Positions 25,689 to 35,411 are shown, numbered from the stretch's first letter. The stretch: 64,000 bases of DNA from Arhodomonas sp052060015 (GCF_052060015.1 NZ_JBPODZ010000012.1:8378-72377), one strand, 5' to 3'. Notes: a model not told the origin generated them from the sequence alone. Program-made: numbers and translations.

Positions 25689-26489
25689 ATGTTTGATCAT
25701 GTTTTGGTTGCTGTGGATTTCTCCGAGGCGTGGCCAATGCTCCGGCGGCGCCTGCAGCGGCTGAAGCCGTGGGGCGTGGAGCGGATCACCCTCGTGCACG
25801 TACTGAGCAGTCGCTATCCTGCGACCCCGGAGGAAAGCCACCGGGGCTACTACGAGAGGCGGCTTGCGGAAGAGGCCGGTACCCTGGCGGAGGATGGCTG
25901 CCGTGTCGAGCAGCAGGTGTGTATCGGCGAGCCCGGGGCCGAGGTCACCAACTGCGCCACGGAGGTGGGCGCCGATCTAGTATTGCTCGGCTGCCGTGGC
26001 CATAGTCGTGTCTATGAGTTCCTGCTGGGCAGCACCGCGTTGGATGCGGCCCGGCTCACGCCAGTCCCCCTCTGGCTGGAGCCGGTGGACGGTAAGCGGC
26101 CCGAGACAGACACCCGGCTGTTGATGCTGGCCACCGACGGCTCGGGCGCCGTCGCGGGGGCCGAACGCGTTGCCACATTGCTGGCGCCGAGGTTTCAGCG
26201 TGTCCTCGCCGTTACGGCAACCTGCGCCTCCGAAGGCTGTGACCGCGAGATCGCCGACGCCCAGCAGCATCTGGACGGGCTGGCCGGCGCCATCGACGGT
26301 CTGGAGACCCGTGTGCTCGACGGGGACCCCCGACGGGTGCTCGTGGAGACGGCAAAGCAGGAAGATGCGGACCTGGTGGTGATCGGCAAGCGCGGCCGTA
26401 ACCGCATCGGTGAGCTGTTGCTCGGGAGCACTGCCGAGGCCGTATCCCGTGGGGCCCATTGCCCTGTGTTGGTGGTGCCCGGGCGGTGA
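25689..26489 (+). CDS. tandem universal stress protein (UspA)
   Basis: The 266-residue protein has two UspA domains. Both start with the V-A-V-D-F-S/L-A-T-D-G-S strand, and the second ends with the ATP-binding G-K-R-G-R-N-R-I-G-E-L-L-L-G-S-T-A-E-A-V signature. The first has a partial version, G-C-R-G-H-S-R-V-Y-E-F-L-L-G-S. It lies 4 bases after the CC-motif gene, so it is probably the last gene of the arsenic operon. Confidence 0.9.
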   Translation: MFDHVLVAVDFSEAWPMLRRRLQRLKPWGVERITLVHVLSSRYPATPEESHRGYYERRLAEEAGTLAEDGCRVEQQVCIGEPGAEVTNCATEVGADLVLLGCRGHSRVYEFLLGSTALDAARLTPVPLWLEPVDGKRPETDTRLLMLATDGSGAVAGAERVATLLAPRFQRVLAVTATCASEGCDREIADAQQHLDGLAGAIDGLETRVLDGDPRRVLVETAKQEDADLVVIGKRGRNRIGELLLGSTAEAVSRGAHCPVLVVPGR

Positions 26490-26607
26490 GGGGTACACGC
26501 GGTCCGCCAGTCGGTGGCCGCACGCCCGGGTGGGCATACTAGGATAGGAAAGGGAATCGTGGCCGGCGGGCCTCTCCCTCAATCACAGCAAGACCAGGAG
26601 GTTGGTC

Positions 26608-27792
26608 ATGGAACAGCGTGAGATCGTGCTCTGCCACCCGGTGCGTACCGCCATCGGCACCTACGGCGGCACCCTCAAGGACGTGCCGGCTACCCGTCTC
26701 GGTGCCGTTGCGGTAGGCGAGACGATACGGCGGGCCGGGCTCGAGCCCGCTCAGGTACAGACCCTGGTGATGGGTAACGTCATCCAGGCCGGCAACCGCA
26801 TGAACCCGGCCCGCCAGGCCGGCGTTGGGGCGGGGCTGCCGGTGGAGGTGCCGGCGATGACCGTCAACCGCGTCTGTGGCTCCGGCGCTCAGGCCATCGT
26901 TACCGCGGCGCTGGAGGTGGGCGCGGGCATGATCGACTGCGCCGTCGCCGGCGGCATGGAGAACATGGACCGGGCCCCCTACCTGCTGCCGACCGGTCGC
27001 TGGGGCGCCCGCATGGGGGATGCCACCGTCTACGACAGCATGCTCCTGGACGGACTGAATGACGCCTTCAGCGGCAAGCATTCCGGCTGGCATACCGAGG
27101 ACCTGGTTACCCGCTACGAGGTCTCCCGGGAGGACCAGGACCGCTGGGCGGCGCGTTCGCAGCAACGCTTCACCGCCGCCCAGGAGAAGGGCCTCTACGA
27201 GGCCGAGATCGTCCCCGTGGATATCGAGACCCGCAAGGGCACGGTCCGTTTCGAACGCGATGAGCACAATCGCGGTGACACCACCGAGGAGTCACTGGCG
27301 CGGCTGAAGCCCGCCTTCCGCAAGGATGGCACCATCACCGCGGGCAATGCCCCGGGCCTCAACACGGCGGCCGCCGCCATGGTAGTGGCGGGGCGGGATT
27401 GGGCCGAGCGCAACGGCCTGAAACCGGTGGCGCGGCTGGTCTCCTACGGCGTCGCCGCCGTGGAGCCGGATTACTTCGGCATCGGCCCGGTCCCGGCGGT
27501 GAAACAGGCCCTGGACCGCGCGGGCTGGAGCGTCGGCGACCTGGAGCGCGTGGAGATCAACGAGGCCTTCGCCGCCATCGCCCTGGCGTGCCTGCGTGAG
27601 TTGGGTATGAACGAGGATGTGGTCAACCCAGAGGGCGGCGCCATCGCCCATGGCCACCCCATCGGCGCCACCGGGGCCGTCCTGACCACCCGCCTGCTCC
27701 ACGGCATGGAGCGTGACGGCCTCCGCCGTGGCGTCGTGACGATGTGCATCGGTGGGGGGCAGGGCATCGCGCTCGCCCTGGAGCGCCTCTGA
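26608..27792 (+). CDS. acetyl-CoA acetyltransferase (thiolase)
   Basis: The 394-residue thiolase has nucleophilic Cys in V-N-R-V-C-G-S-G-A-Q-A, the catalytic His in G-H-P-I-G-A-T-G-A, and the second Cys in T-M-C-I-G-G-G-Q-G. It catalyses reversible condensation/cleavage of acyl-CoA, as in acetoacetyl-CoA or PHB metabolism. No beta-oxidation or PHB gene is adjacent, so the chain length is open. ATG 26608 follows CCAGGAGG; TTG 26602 is an alternative. Confidence 0.93.
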   Translation: MEQREIVLCHPVRTAIGTYGGTLKDVPATRLGAVAVGETIRRAGLEPAQVQTLVMGNVIQAGNRMNPARQAGVGAGLPVEVPAMTVNRVCGSGAQAIVTAALEVGAGMIDCAVAGGMENMDRAPYLLPTGRWGARMGDATVYDSMLLDGLNDAFSGKHSGWHTEDLVTRYEVSREDQDRWAARSQQRFTAAQEKGLYEAEIVPVDIETRKGTVRFERDEHNRGDTTEESLARLKPAFRKDGTITAGNAPGLNTAAAAMVVAGRDWAERNGLKPVARLVSYGVAAVEPDYFGIGPVPAVKQALDRAGWSVGDLERVEINEAFAAIALACLRELGMNEDVVNPEGGAIAHGHPIGATGAVLTTRLLHGMERDGLRRGVVTMCIGGGQGIALALERL

Positions 27793-27823
27793 CGGGCTAC
27801 CCAGCCGCGGCGCATGGGGGTAG

Positions 27824-27848
27824 GGAGGTCCGCTCCGTGCGGACCTCC
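27824..27848 (+). terminator. strong hairpin after the thiolase gene
   Basis: A perfect 10-base stem (ggaggtccgc / gcggacctcc) with a 5-base loop lies 31 bases downstream of the thiolase stop. There is no T-run, so termination is likely but not certain; it separates the thiolase gene from the pst promoter. Confidence 0.6.
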
Positions 27849-27872
27849 TCCGGCCATCACCTCGTAGCCCGG

Positions 27873-27906
27873 CGTTCATATCTTTGTCATTTCCAACGGC
27901 TACACT
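27873..27906 (+). promoter_or_regulatory. Pho box and -10 element of the pst operon
   Basis: Direct repeats cgttcat (27873-27879) and ttgtcat (27884-27890) have the 11-base period of PhoB sites, followed 10 bases later by tacact (27901-27906) as the -10. The geometry equals that of the phoBR promoter in this window. The first repeat is imperfect. PhoB activation of pstS-C-A-B-phoU under phosphate starvation is expected. Confidence 0.75.
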
Positions 27907-27994
27907 CCGCTCCCGAGTCGCCCGGTCATGCCGGGCCACGTTGCCAGGCCCCGACCGAGGGGCAATCTGCCCGACGTCAATGAGGAGTCAGCTG

Positions 27995-29008
27995 ATGCAG
28001 ACCTGGAAGACGACCGCCATCGCCGCGGCTACTGCTGTCACCCTGGGGGCCGCGACCGGCGCCCAGGCACGGGATCAGATCCGTATCGTGGGCTCGAGCA
28101 CGGTGTATCCGTTCGCGAGCTACGTGGTTGAGGAATTCGGTGCCACCACCGAGTACCCCACTCCCGTGATCGAGTCCACCGGCTCGGGTGGTGGCATCCG
28201 GCTGTTCTGCGAGGGCGTGGGCCTGAGTACGCCGGATATCACCAACGCCTCGCGGCGCATGAAGCCCAGTGAGTTCGACCGCTGCCAGGATAACGGGGTG
28301 GAAGACATCACCGAGGCGATGATCGGCTCCGACGGCATCGTCCTCGCCCAGAGCGTGGATAACGAGCCGCTGGCGCTGACCCGCGAGCAGGTGCTTCTGG
28401 CCGTGGCCGCCAAGGTCCCCCAGGACGGTGAGCTGGTAGACAATCCCTACACTAATTGGAACGAGATCGATTCGAGCCTGCCGGACCGCGAGATCGAGAT
28501 CCTCGGCCCGCCGACCACCTCCGGCACCCGCGACGCCTTCGAGGAGCTGGTGATGGAGGCCGTCAGCGAGGAGGTAGGCTATCCCAAGGAGTACAGCACC
28601 GTACGCTCCGACGGCGCCTACGTGGATTCCGGTGAGAACGACAACCTCATCGTCCAGCGCATCCGTGAGAACAAGGAGGCCGTGGGCGTGTTCGGCTACA
28701 GCTTCCTCGAGGAGAACACCGATACCATCCAGGCCGCGAGCATCGACGGTGTCGAGCCCACCCCGGAGAATATCTCGGAGGGCGAGTATCCGGTGGCCCG
28801 GAGCCTTTGGTTCTACGTGAAGAAGGACCACGAGGGCCAGGTCCCGGGTATCGGCGAGTACGTCGGCCTGTTCATGGATGACCTGATGATCGGATCCGAT
28901 GGCCTGCTCCGCGACGTCGGCCTGATCACCCTGCCGGACGATGTCCGTGCCGAGTGGCAGCAGCGCGTCGCCGATCGCGTCGAACTCCAGCGCAGCGACC
29001 TGGAGTAG
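27995..29008 (+). CDS. pstS: phosphate ABC transporter substrate-binding protein PstS
   Basis: The 337-residue periplasmic protein has a signal peptide (T-W-K-T-T-A-I-A-A-A, cleaved after A-Q-A). The phosphate-binding loops are G-S-S-T-V-Y-P-F, S-T-G-S-G-G-G-I and T-S-G-T-R-D-A-F-E. It is strongly acidic, as expected of a halophile export protein. ATG 27995 has a GAGGAG site; 27980 is an alternative. It is the first gene of the pst operon and is followed by an attenuating terminator before pstC. Confidence 0.95.
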   Translation: MQTWKTTAIAAATAVTLGAATGAQARDQIRIVGSSTVYPFASYVVEEFGATTEYPTPVIESTGSGGGIRLFCEGVGLSTPDITNASRRMKPSEFDRCQDNGVEDITEAMIGSDGIVLAQSVDNEPLALTREQVLLAVAAKVPQDGELVDNPYTNWNEIDSSLPDREIEILGPPTTSGTRDAFEELVMEAVSEEVGYPKEYSTVRSDGAYVDSGENDNLIVQRIRENKEAVGVFGYSFLEENTDTIQAASIDGVEPTPENISEGEYPVARSLWFYVKKDHEGQVPGIGEYVGLFMDDLMIGSDGLLRDVGLITLPDDVRAEWQQRVADRVELQRSDLE

Positions 29009-29052
29009 GCTGATCCGGTGGGGGCGGTGACTCGTCCGCCCCTACCGCTGCG

Positions 29053-29084
29053 ATCCCTGTCGCTAGCCGGCAGGGGTCTTTTTT
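29053..29084 (+). terminator. intercistronic terminator between pstS and pstC
   Basis: A hairpin (atccctg / caggggt, 11-base loop) is followed by a run of six T at 29079-29084. It sits in the 157-base gap after pstS and would partly stop transcription, giving more PstS than membrane components. Confidence 0.75.
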
Positions 29085-29165
29085 GTAGCCATTCCGTATG
29101 ACGTTTATTCTTCGCCTGCCGTCGCACTGGCGGCTCGGAATATAGGCCTGCTCCAGGAGGGCGTC

Positions 29166-30413
29166 TTGAGCATAGGCGAGACCTTACTGCTGTTCATCGG
29201 GGGCCTCGTCCCCCTCGGCTACGCCGCCTATTATCTGGGTCGGCGCAAGGCCGTGGCCACGGTGGCCGGCGGGGTGCGCATGCACTCGCGGCCCCAGCAG
29301 TACGGTTGGTACTCGGTGGTATGGATGGCGCTGCCCGCCATCAGCGTCGCCATCGCTGCCTCGCTGTTGAGCCTGCTCGGGGTCGTCACCCCACCCCGTG
29401 AGCTGGTCCTGCTCATGGCGCTGGTTACCGCCGCAGCGGGGCTCGCCACGGGGCTGCGGGTGATTCGTCCCAGTCTGCGGGCCCGCAACACCCTGGACAA
29501 TCTGATCCGTTGGTTGCTGTTGGGAGCGGCCCTGATATCCATCGTCACCACCGTGGCCATCGTGTTGTCGGTGGTCTTCGAGGCGATGCGATTTTTCCGG
29601 GAAGTCAGCGTCTGGGAGTTCATCACCGGGACCGTCTGGTCCCCCGGCGATACCTTCCTGGAGGCGGCGGGCCGTGCCGATGAGGTGGGCGAGTCGGGTG
29701 CCGCCTTCGGTTCGGTGCCGCTGTTCGCCGGCACCTTTATGGTAACGGCCATCGCCATGCTGGTGGCCGTGCCGGTGGGTCTGTTCTCCGCGATCTTTAT
29801 GTCCGAATACGCCAGCCACCGGGTGCGGGGCATGGCCAAGCCGATGCTGGAGATCCTGGCCGGCATCCCGACGGTGGTCTATGGCTTCTTCGCCGCGATA
29901 ACCGTGACGCCGGTGGTGGTGAGCGTGGCGGGTTTTTTCGGGCTGGACGCCTCCTATAGCAATATCCTCTCGCCGGGCATCGTGATGGGGATCATGATCA
30001 TTCCATTCATCTCTTCGCTGTCCGACGACGTAATCAACTCCATCCCCCAGAGCCTGCGCGAGGGTGCCTATGCCCTGGGCACGACGCACTCGGAGACCAT
30101 TCGCCACGTGGTGTTGCCGGCGGCGTTGCCCGGCGTGATCTCGGCGTTCCTGTTGGGGGTCTCCCGGGCGTTGGGCGAGACCATGATCGTGGTGATGGCC
30201 GCCGGGGTGCGGCCGAACCTTACTTGGAACCCCCTTGAGGACATGACCACGGTCACCGTGAACATCGTCTATTCGCTGACCGGCGATCAGGCCTTCGATA
30301 GCCCCCAGACCCTCTCCGCCTTCGCCCTGGGGTTGGTGCTTTTCATCGTCACCCTGACCCTGAACCTGATCTCGGCGATCATGGTGCGGCGGTTCAAGCA
30401 GAGCTACGACTGA
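29166..30413 (+). CDS. pstC: phosphate ABC transporter permease PstC
   Basis: The 415-residue permease has an extended N-terminal region with about three spans and then the six-span core. The EAA loop reads R-E-G-A-Y-A-L-G-T-T-H-S-E-T-I. The start is TTG 29166, with CAGGAGGG nine bases before it; no closer ATG fits. Being longer than E. coli PstC (319 residues), it is of the extended proteobacterial type. Confidence 0.93.
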   Translation: MSIGETLLLFIGGLVPLGYAAYYLGRRKAVATVAGGVRMHSRPQQYGWYSVVWMALPAISVAIAASLLSLLGVVTPPRELVLLMALVTAAAGLATGLRVIRPSLRARNTLDNLIRWLLLGAALISIVTTVAIVLSVVFEAMRFFREVSVWEFITGTVWSPGDTFLEAAGRADEVGESGAAFGSVPLFAGTFMVTAIAMLVAVPVGLFSAIFMSEYASHRVRGMAKPMLEILAGIPTVVYGFFAAITVTPVVVSVAGFFGLDASYSNILSPGIVMGIMIIPFISSLSDDVINSIPQSLREGAYALGTTHSETIRHVVLPAALPGVISAFLLGVSRALGETMIVVMAAGVRPNLTWNPLEDMTTVTVNIVYSLTGDQAFDSPQTLSAFALGLVLFIVTLTLNLISAIMVRRFKQSYD

Positions 30414-30428
30414 GCGAGTGCGTTAGCC

Positions 30429-31595
30429 ATGGCAAGACTCACCGGTTCCGTCAATGACCCGCGGCTGCGAGCACGCTATCGCGCCGAGCGCCGCTTCCGG
30501 TTGTACTCGATCTCCGCGTTGCTGTTGGCGCTCGCGATCATCGTCACCTTCTTCACCAATATCATCGGACAGGGCTACACCGCGTTCTGGCATGGCGAGG
30601 TACAAGTCACGCTGGACTACAATGATCGGGCGGCTCGAATCGGCCGTTTCGCCCTGGACGAGGATATGCGGGAGATCGCCTCACGGGGTGCAACCCGGTC
30701 CATCCCCCTGGAGATGAAGAACGATCCCTCGCTGGCGGGGACCACGGCAGAGAAGTGGGTGCCGGTGCGCGGCGATATCGACCAGTATCTCAAGGGGAAC
30801 AAGGCGTTGGAGTCGGAGCTGCGCGAGCGAGTGGAGGCCCTGCGCGAGGGCGGGACGTTGCGCAGCAGCTTCAACATGCGCTTCTTCACCGCCGGCGACT
30901 CCAAGCTCCCGGAGCTGGCGGGCATCCTCTCGGCGGTGGTGGGCTCGCTCTACGTGCTCTTCGTCACGCTACTGTTCGCTTTCCCGGTGGGGGTGATGAC
31001 GGCGGTGTATCTCGAGGAGTTCGCCCCCGACAACCGCTTCACCCAGGCCATCGAGGTCAACATCAACAACCTCGCCGCCGTGCCTTCCATACTCTTCGGT
31101 TTGCTGGGCCTGGCGGTGTTCATCAATTTCTTCGGCGTGCCGCGGTCCTCGGCCCTTGCCGGCGGGTTGACCCTTGGCCTGATGACATTGCCGATCATCA
31201 TTATCTCCACGCGGGCGGCGCTGCGCGCGGTGCCGGATCCGGTCCGCCTAGGGGCATTCGCCATGGGCTGCTCACGCTGGCAGGTGGTGCGCGATCATGT
31301 CCTGCCCATGTCGCTGCCCGGGATCTTCACCGGCACCATCATCGGGCTCGCCCAGGCCATGGGGGAGACGGCGCCGCTGATCATCATCGGCATGATCGCT
31401 TATATCCCGGAGGCGCCGACGAGCCTGCTGGAGTCCGCTACGGTGTTGCCGGCGCAGATCTTCACCTGGGCGGGCGAGCCGGAGAAGGCCTACGTCGAGA
31501 AAACCGCCGCGGGCATCATTGTGCTGCTTACGGTGCTGCTGAGCATGAATGCCGCGGCGGTGCTGCTGCGCCGCAAGTTCGAGCGCCGCTGGTAG
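30429..31595 (+). CDS. pstA: phosphate ABC transporter permease PstA
   Basis: The 388-residue permease has one N-terminal span, a large periplasmic loop of about 110 residues, then the five-span core. The EAA loop is R-L-G-A-F-A-M-G-C-S-R-W-Q-V-V. It forms the channel with PstC and lies 15 bases after it. Confidence 0.93.
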   Translation: MARLTGSVNDPRLRARYRAERRFRLYSISALLLALAIIVTFFTNIIGQGYTAFWHGEVQVTLDYNDRAARIGRFALDEDMREIASRGATRSIPLEMKNDPSLAGTTAEKWVPVRGDIDQYLKGNKALESELRERVEALREGGTLRSSFNMRFFTAGDSKLPELAGILSAVVGSLYVLFVTLLFAFPVGVMTAVYLEEFAPDNRFTQAIEVNINNLAAVPSILFGLLGLAVFINFFGVPRSSALAGGLTLGLMTLPIIIISTRAALRAVPDPVRLGAFAMGCSRWQVVRDHVLPMSLPGIFTGTIIGLAQAMGETAPLIIIGMIAYIPEAPTSLLESATVLPAQIFTWAGEPEKAYVEKTAAGIIVLLTVLLSMNAAAVLLRRKFERRW

Positions 31596-31610
31596 CGGCA
31601 GGGAGAACCC

Positions 31611-32462
31611 ATGTATTCTGAAACGACACTGGAGCAGGGACAGGGACCCGAGGTTGTGGTGACCGAATCACCGGAGCAGCGCACGGAGCCGGCGACGGAC
31701 GCCGTGGCGAGTAAGATCCGGGTGGGGGATCTCAACCTGTGGTACGGCGAGACCCAGGCGCTGTTCAATCTGAATCTTGAGATTCGTGATCGCCGGGTGA
31801 CCGCGTTAATTGGCCCGTCGGGCTGCGGCAAGTCATCGTTTCTGCGCTGCATCAACCGAATGAATGACCTCATCCCGGGGGTTCGCGTCGAGGGCCGGCT
31901 GGAGCTGGATGGCGAGGATATCTACGACCCGAGCGTCGATGTGGTTCAACTGCGCGCCCATGTGGGCATGGTCTTCCAGAAGCCCAACCCCTTCCCTAAG
32001 AGCATCTACGAAAATATCGCCTATGCGCCCCGTCTGCATGGGCTGGCGTCGTCGCGCGCGGCGCTGGACGATCTGGTGGAGGGGTCGCTCAAGCGCGCCG
32101 GGTTGTGGAACGAGGTCGCTGACCGGCTGCACACCCCCGGTACGGAGCTATCCGGTGGTCAGCAGCAGCGGCTGTGCATCGCCCGGGCGATCGCGGTGAA
32201 TCCTGAGGTGATCCTCATGGATGAGCCGGCCTCCGCACTCGACCCGATGGCGACGGCCACCATCGAGGAGCTCATCGATGAGCTCAAGGAGAACTACACC
32301 ATCGTCATCGTCACCCACAACCTCCAGCAAGCGGCGCGGGTGGCGGACTACACCGCGTTCTTCCACCTCGGGCGCGTGGTGGAGTTCAACGACACCGATA
32401 CGCTGTTCACCAACCCGCGTGAGCAGAAGACCGAGGATTACATCACCGGCCGCTACGGCTGA
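31611..32462 (+). CDS. pstB: phosphate ABC transporter ATPase PstB
   Basis: The 283-residue ATPase has a Walker A G-P-S-G-C-G-K-S-S, Q-loop F-Q-K-P-N-P-F-P, signature L-S-G-G-Q-Q-Q-R-L, Walker B I-L-M-D-E-P-A-S-A-L-D and a switch His in V-T-H-N-L. It powers phosphate uptake through PstCA. The N-terminal 35 residues are an acidic extension. Confidence 0.96.
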   Translation: MYSETTLEQGQGPEVVVTESPEQRTEPATDAVASKIRVGDLNLWYGETQALFNLNLEIRDRRVTALIGPSGCGKSSFLRCINRMNDLIPGVRVEGRLELDGEDIYDPSVDVVQLRAHVGMVFQKPNPFPKSIYENIAYAPRLHGLASSRAALDDLVEGSLKRAGLWNEVADRLHTPGTELSGGQQQRLCIARAIAVNPEVILMDEPASALDPMATATIEELIDELKENYTIVIVTHNLQQAARVADYTAFFHLGRVVEFNDTDTLFTNPREQKTEDYITGRYG

Positions 32463-32487
32463 GACGGTCGGTGGGAGAGGGCCGAAC

Positions 32488-33213
32488 ATGGTGGACAAGC
32501 GATCGATTACCCAGCACATATCCCAGCAGTTCAACGAGGAGCTCGAGGAGATCCTCAACCGCGTGATGGCCATGGGCGGGCTCGTGGAGCAGCAGCTCAA
32601 TGACGCGCTCACTGCGCTTGTCGAGGGGGATACCGACCGCGGTGAGCGGGTGGTGACCAGCGATTACAAGATCAACGCCATCGAGGTAGAGCTCGATGAG
32701 GCCTGCACCCAAGTGCTGGCAAGACGCCAGCCTGCGGCCAGCGACCTGCGCTTGGTGTTGGCGGTGATCAAGACCATCACTGACTTGGAGCGTATCGGCG
32801 ATGAGGCGGAGCGCATTGGCCGGATGGCGCTGCACCTGCTGGAGGCCGATCGTCAGCAGAGCCCGATGGACGAGATCGAGGCGCTCGGCGAACACATCAA
32901 GCATATGCTGCGAGGGGCCCTGGATGCCTTCGCCCGCATGGACGCGGAGCAGGCCGCGCGCGTGGCCCAGGAGGACATCACTGCCGACGCCCAGTACGAC
33001 AGCATCATGCGGCACCTGATGAAGTACATGGAGGAGCACCCGAAGTCCATCTCGCCGGTGATGGACGTGATGTGGTCGGCACGCTCCCTCGAGCGCATCG
33101 GTGACCGCGCCCGCAACATCTGCGAGTATGTCGTCTACTTCGTGCGCGGCAAGGACGTCCGCCACACCAGCTTCGAGCAGATGGCCGCCGAGGCCACCGG
33201 CGACCGCCGGTAA
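32488..33213 (+). CDS. phoU: phosphate signalling regulator PhoU
   Basis: The 241-residue protein is made of two three-helix bundles with the metal-binding repeats E-R-I-G-D-E-A-E-R-I and E-R-I-G-D-R-A-R-N-I. It mediates inhibition of PhoR when phosphate is plentiful. It is the last gene of the pst operon, and REP-like repeats follow. Confidence 0.96.
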   Translation: MVDKRSITQHISQQFNEELEEILNRVMAMGGLVEQQLNDALTALVEGDTDRGERVVTSDYKINAIEVELDEACTQVLARRQPAASDLRLVLAVIKTITDLERIGDEAERIGRMALHLLEADRQQSPMDEIEALGEHIKHMLRGALDAFARMDAEQAARVAQEDITADAQYDSIMRHLMKYMEEHPKSISPVMDVMWSARSLERIGDRARNICEYVVYFVRGKDVRHTSFEQMAAEATGDRR

Positions 33214-33257
33214 CCCACAGCGGTTCCTGCTCCCTGCTGTAGGCGTGCGGCCCGCGG

Positions 33258-33397
33258 GCGAACCGTTCGCCTGCAGGCAGGCTCTTACGGCGGGGCGTTT
33301 CGGGTGTAGGAGCACGCCTTGCGCGCGAACCGTTCGCCTGCAGACAGGCTCCTACAGCAGGGGTAGGGCGGACGAAGGCCGGAGGCCGTAGTCCGCC
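33258..33397. repeat. REP/BIME-like interspersed repeats between phoU and argF
   Basis: Two about 30-base near-identical copies (gcgaaccgttcgcctgcagg... at 33258-33287 and 33325-33355) lie 67 bases apart. The second is enclosed by an inverted repeat tgtaggagc / gctcctaca (33305-33313, 33348-33356). A further palindromic unit ggcggac / gtccgcc (33367-33373, 33391-33397) follows. The layout resembles extragenic palindromic elements of gammaproteobacteria. Lying between convergent phoU and argF, the hairpins may also terminate both transcripts. No coding capacity. Confidence 0.7.
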
Positions 33398-33423
33398 GAA
33401 GGATGGCCGGCACGAAGAGCCGG

Positions 33424-34326
<903 letters not shown>

Positions 34327-34352
34327 GCTCGTTGTGCCTCACTGCCGGAACG

Positions 34353-34379
34353 AAAAAAGGCAGCCCCGGCGGCTGCCTT
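34353..34379 (-). terminator. rho-independent terminator of sodB
   Basis: On the minus strand a 9-base stem (aaggcagcc / ggctgcctt) with a short loop is followed by a T-run corresponding to aaaaaa at 34353-34358. It lies 58 bases downstream of the sodB stop and insulates argF. Confidence 0.9.
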
Positions 34380-34436
34380 CGGTTCCGGATTATAGGGAGC
34401 GCCGCGGGGGGCGGCAACCGCCCCCCGCGCGGCCGC

Positions 34437-35021
34437 TCAGGAGTTGTAGTTGTCGTTGACGAAGTCCCAGTTGACGAGGTTCCAGAAGGCCTCGAGGTAC
34501 TTCGGCCGGGCGTTACGGTAGTCGATGTAGTACGCGTGCTCCCAGATATCGCAGGTCAGCAGCGGCGTGACGCTGGTGTCGGTGAGCGGGGTCTGGGCGT
34601 CGTCGGTCTCGCGGATCTCGACACTGCCGTCGGCGTTCTTGACCAGCCAACCCCAACCGGAGCCGAAGTTCGCGGCGGTCTTCTCGTTGAACTCCTTCTT
34701 GAAATCCTCGAAGGAACCGAACGCCTGCTTGATGGCGTCGGCTACCGGGCCATTGGGCTCGCCGCCGCCGTTGGGGCTCATGGAATTCCAGTAGAAGGTG
34801 TGGTTCCACACCTGGGCCGCCTGGTTGAACAGGCCCCCGCTCGCCTTGCGGATGATGTCCTCGAGGGGCATCTGCTCGAATTCCGTACCCTCGATGAGCG
34901 CATTGGTCTTGTCCACGTACGTCTGGTGATGCTTACCGTAGTGGTACTCGAGGGTCTCCTGGGAGATGTAGGGCTCGAGCGCATTCATCGCATAGGGGAG
35001 TTCGGGCAGTTCGATCTTCAT
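34437..35021 (-). CDS. sodB: Fe/Mn superoxide dismutase
   Basis: The 194-residue cytoplasmic enzyme dismutates superoxide. Metal ligands are visible: His in H-Y-G-K-H-H-Q-T-Y, His in Q-V-W-N-H-T-F-Y-W-N, and D-x-W-E-H in C-D-I-W-E-H-A-Y-Y. The G-G-G-E-P and A-A-N-F-G-S-G-W segments favour iron-type SodB. Start ATG 35021 follows AGGAGC. Confidence 0.95.
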   Translation of the reverse strand: MKIELPELPYAMNALEPYISQETLEYHYGKHHQTYVDKTNALIEGTEFEQMPLEDIIRKASGGLFNQAAQVWNHTFYWNSMSPNGGGEPNGPVADAIKQAFGSFEDFKKEFNEKTAANFGSGWGWLVKNADGSVEIRETDDAQTPLTDTSVTPLLTCDIWEHAYYIDYRNARPKYLEAFWNLVNWDFVNDNYNS

Positions 35022-35151
35022 GGGTAGCTCCTGTGCGCTATGGCTTTCGTGCGTTGATCGTTGGCTTGCCGGATGCCGAAGTCTAGACAGCCCGCGTTGC
35101 GCAAGGCAACACCGTATTCTCGGGGTGGGGATGGCGGCCAGGGAGTTCAAG

Positions 35152-35177
35152 CCCGCCCCCGCGCTTGCGGGGGCGGG
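35152..35177 (-). terminator. strong GC hairpin after the 74-codon gene
   Basis: A perfect 11-base stem (cccgcccccgc / gcgggggcggg) with a tetraloop lies 10 bases beyond the stop of the small gene at 35187. It lacks a clear T-run but probably ends its transcript. Confidence 0.6.
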
Positions 35178-35186
35178 TAGGGACGG

Positions 35187-35411
35187 TCAGTGGCGGGTGA
35201 GCTGGTCCCGCAGGTGGGCAAAGGGATGGTGCGTGGCGCCGGTGTCACCGCGACGGCGCCCGCCCTCGCCAGCGGCGCCGGCATCATGGCCGGGTGGGCC
35301 GGACTCGGCCTCGTGGGCCTCCTCCCAGGCCTCGACGACGAGCTCGTCGAAGCGGTTGCCCTGGATATCACGGTCCTGGAGCTTGCGGGGATCCCAACTC
35401 TTGATCGCCAT
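35187..35411 (-). CDS. hypothetical small protein (74 residues)
   Basis: A well-placed ribosome site (TAGGAGGAC) precedes ATG 35411, and a hairpin follows the stop, so the gene looks real. The product begins M-A-I-K-S-W-D-P-R-K-L, has an acidic helix (V-V-E-A-W-E-E-A-H-E-A-E-S) and ends in a Gly/His/Arg-rich tail with H-H-P-F-A-H. No membrane segment is seen. I do not recognise the family. Confidence 0.6.
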   Translation of the reverse strand: MAIKSWDPRKLQDRDIQGNRFDELVVEAWEEAHEAESGPPGHDAGAAGEGGRRRGDTGATHHPFAHLRDQLTRH

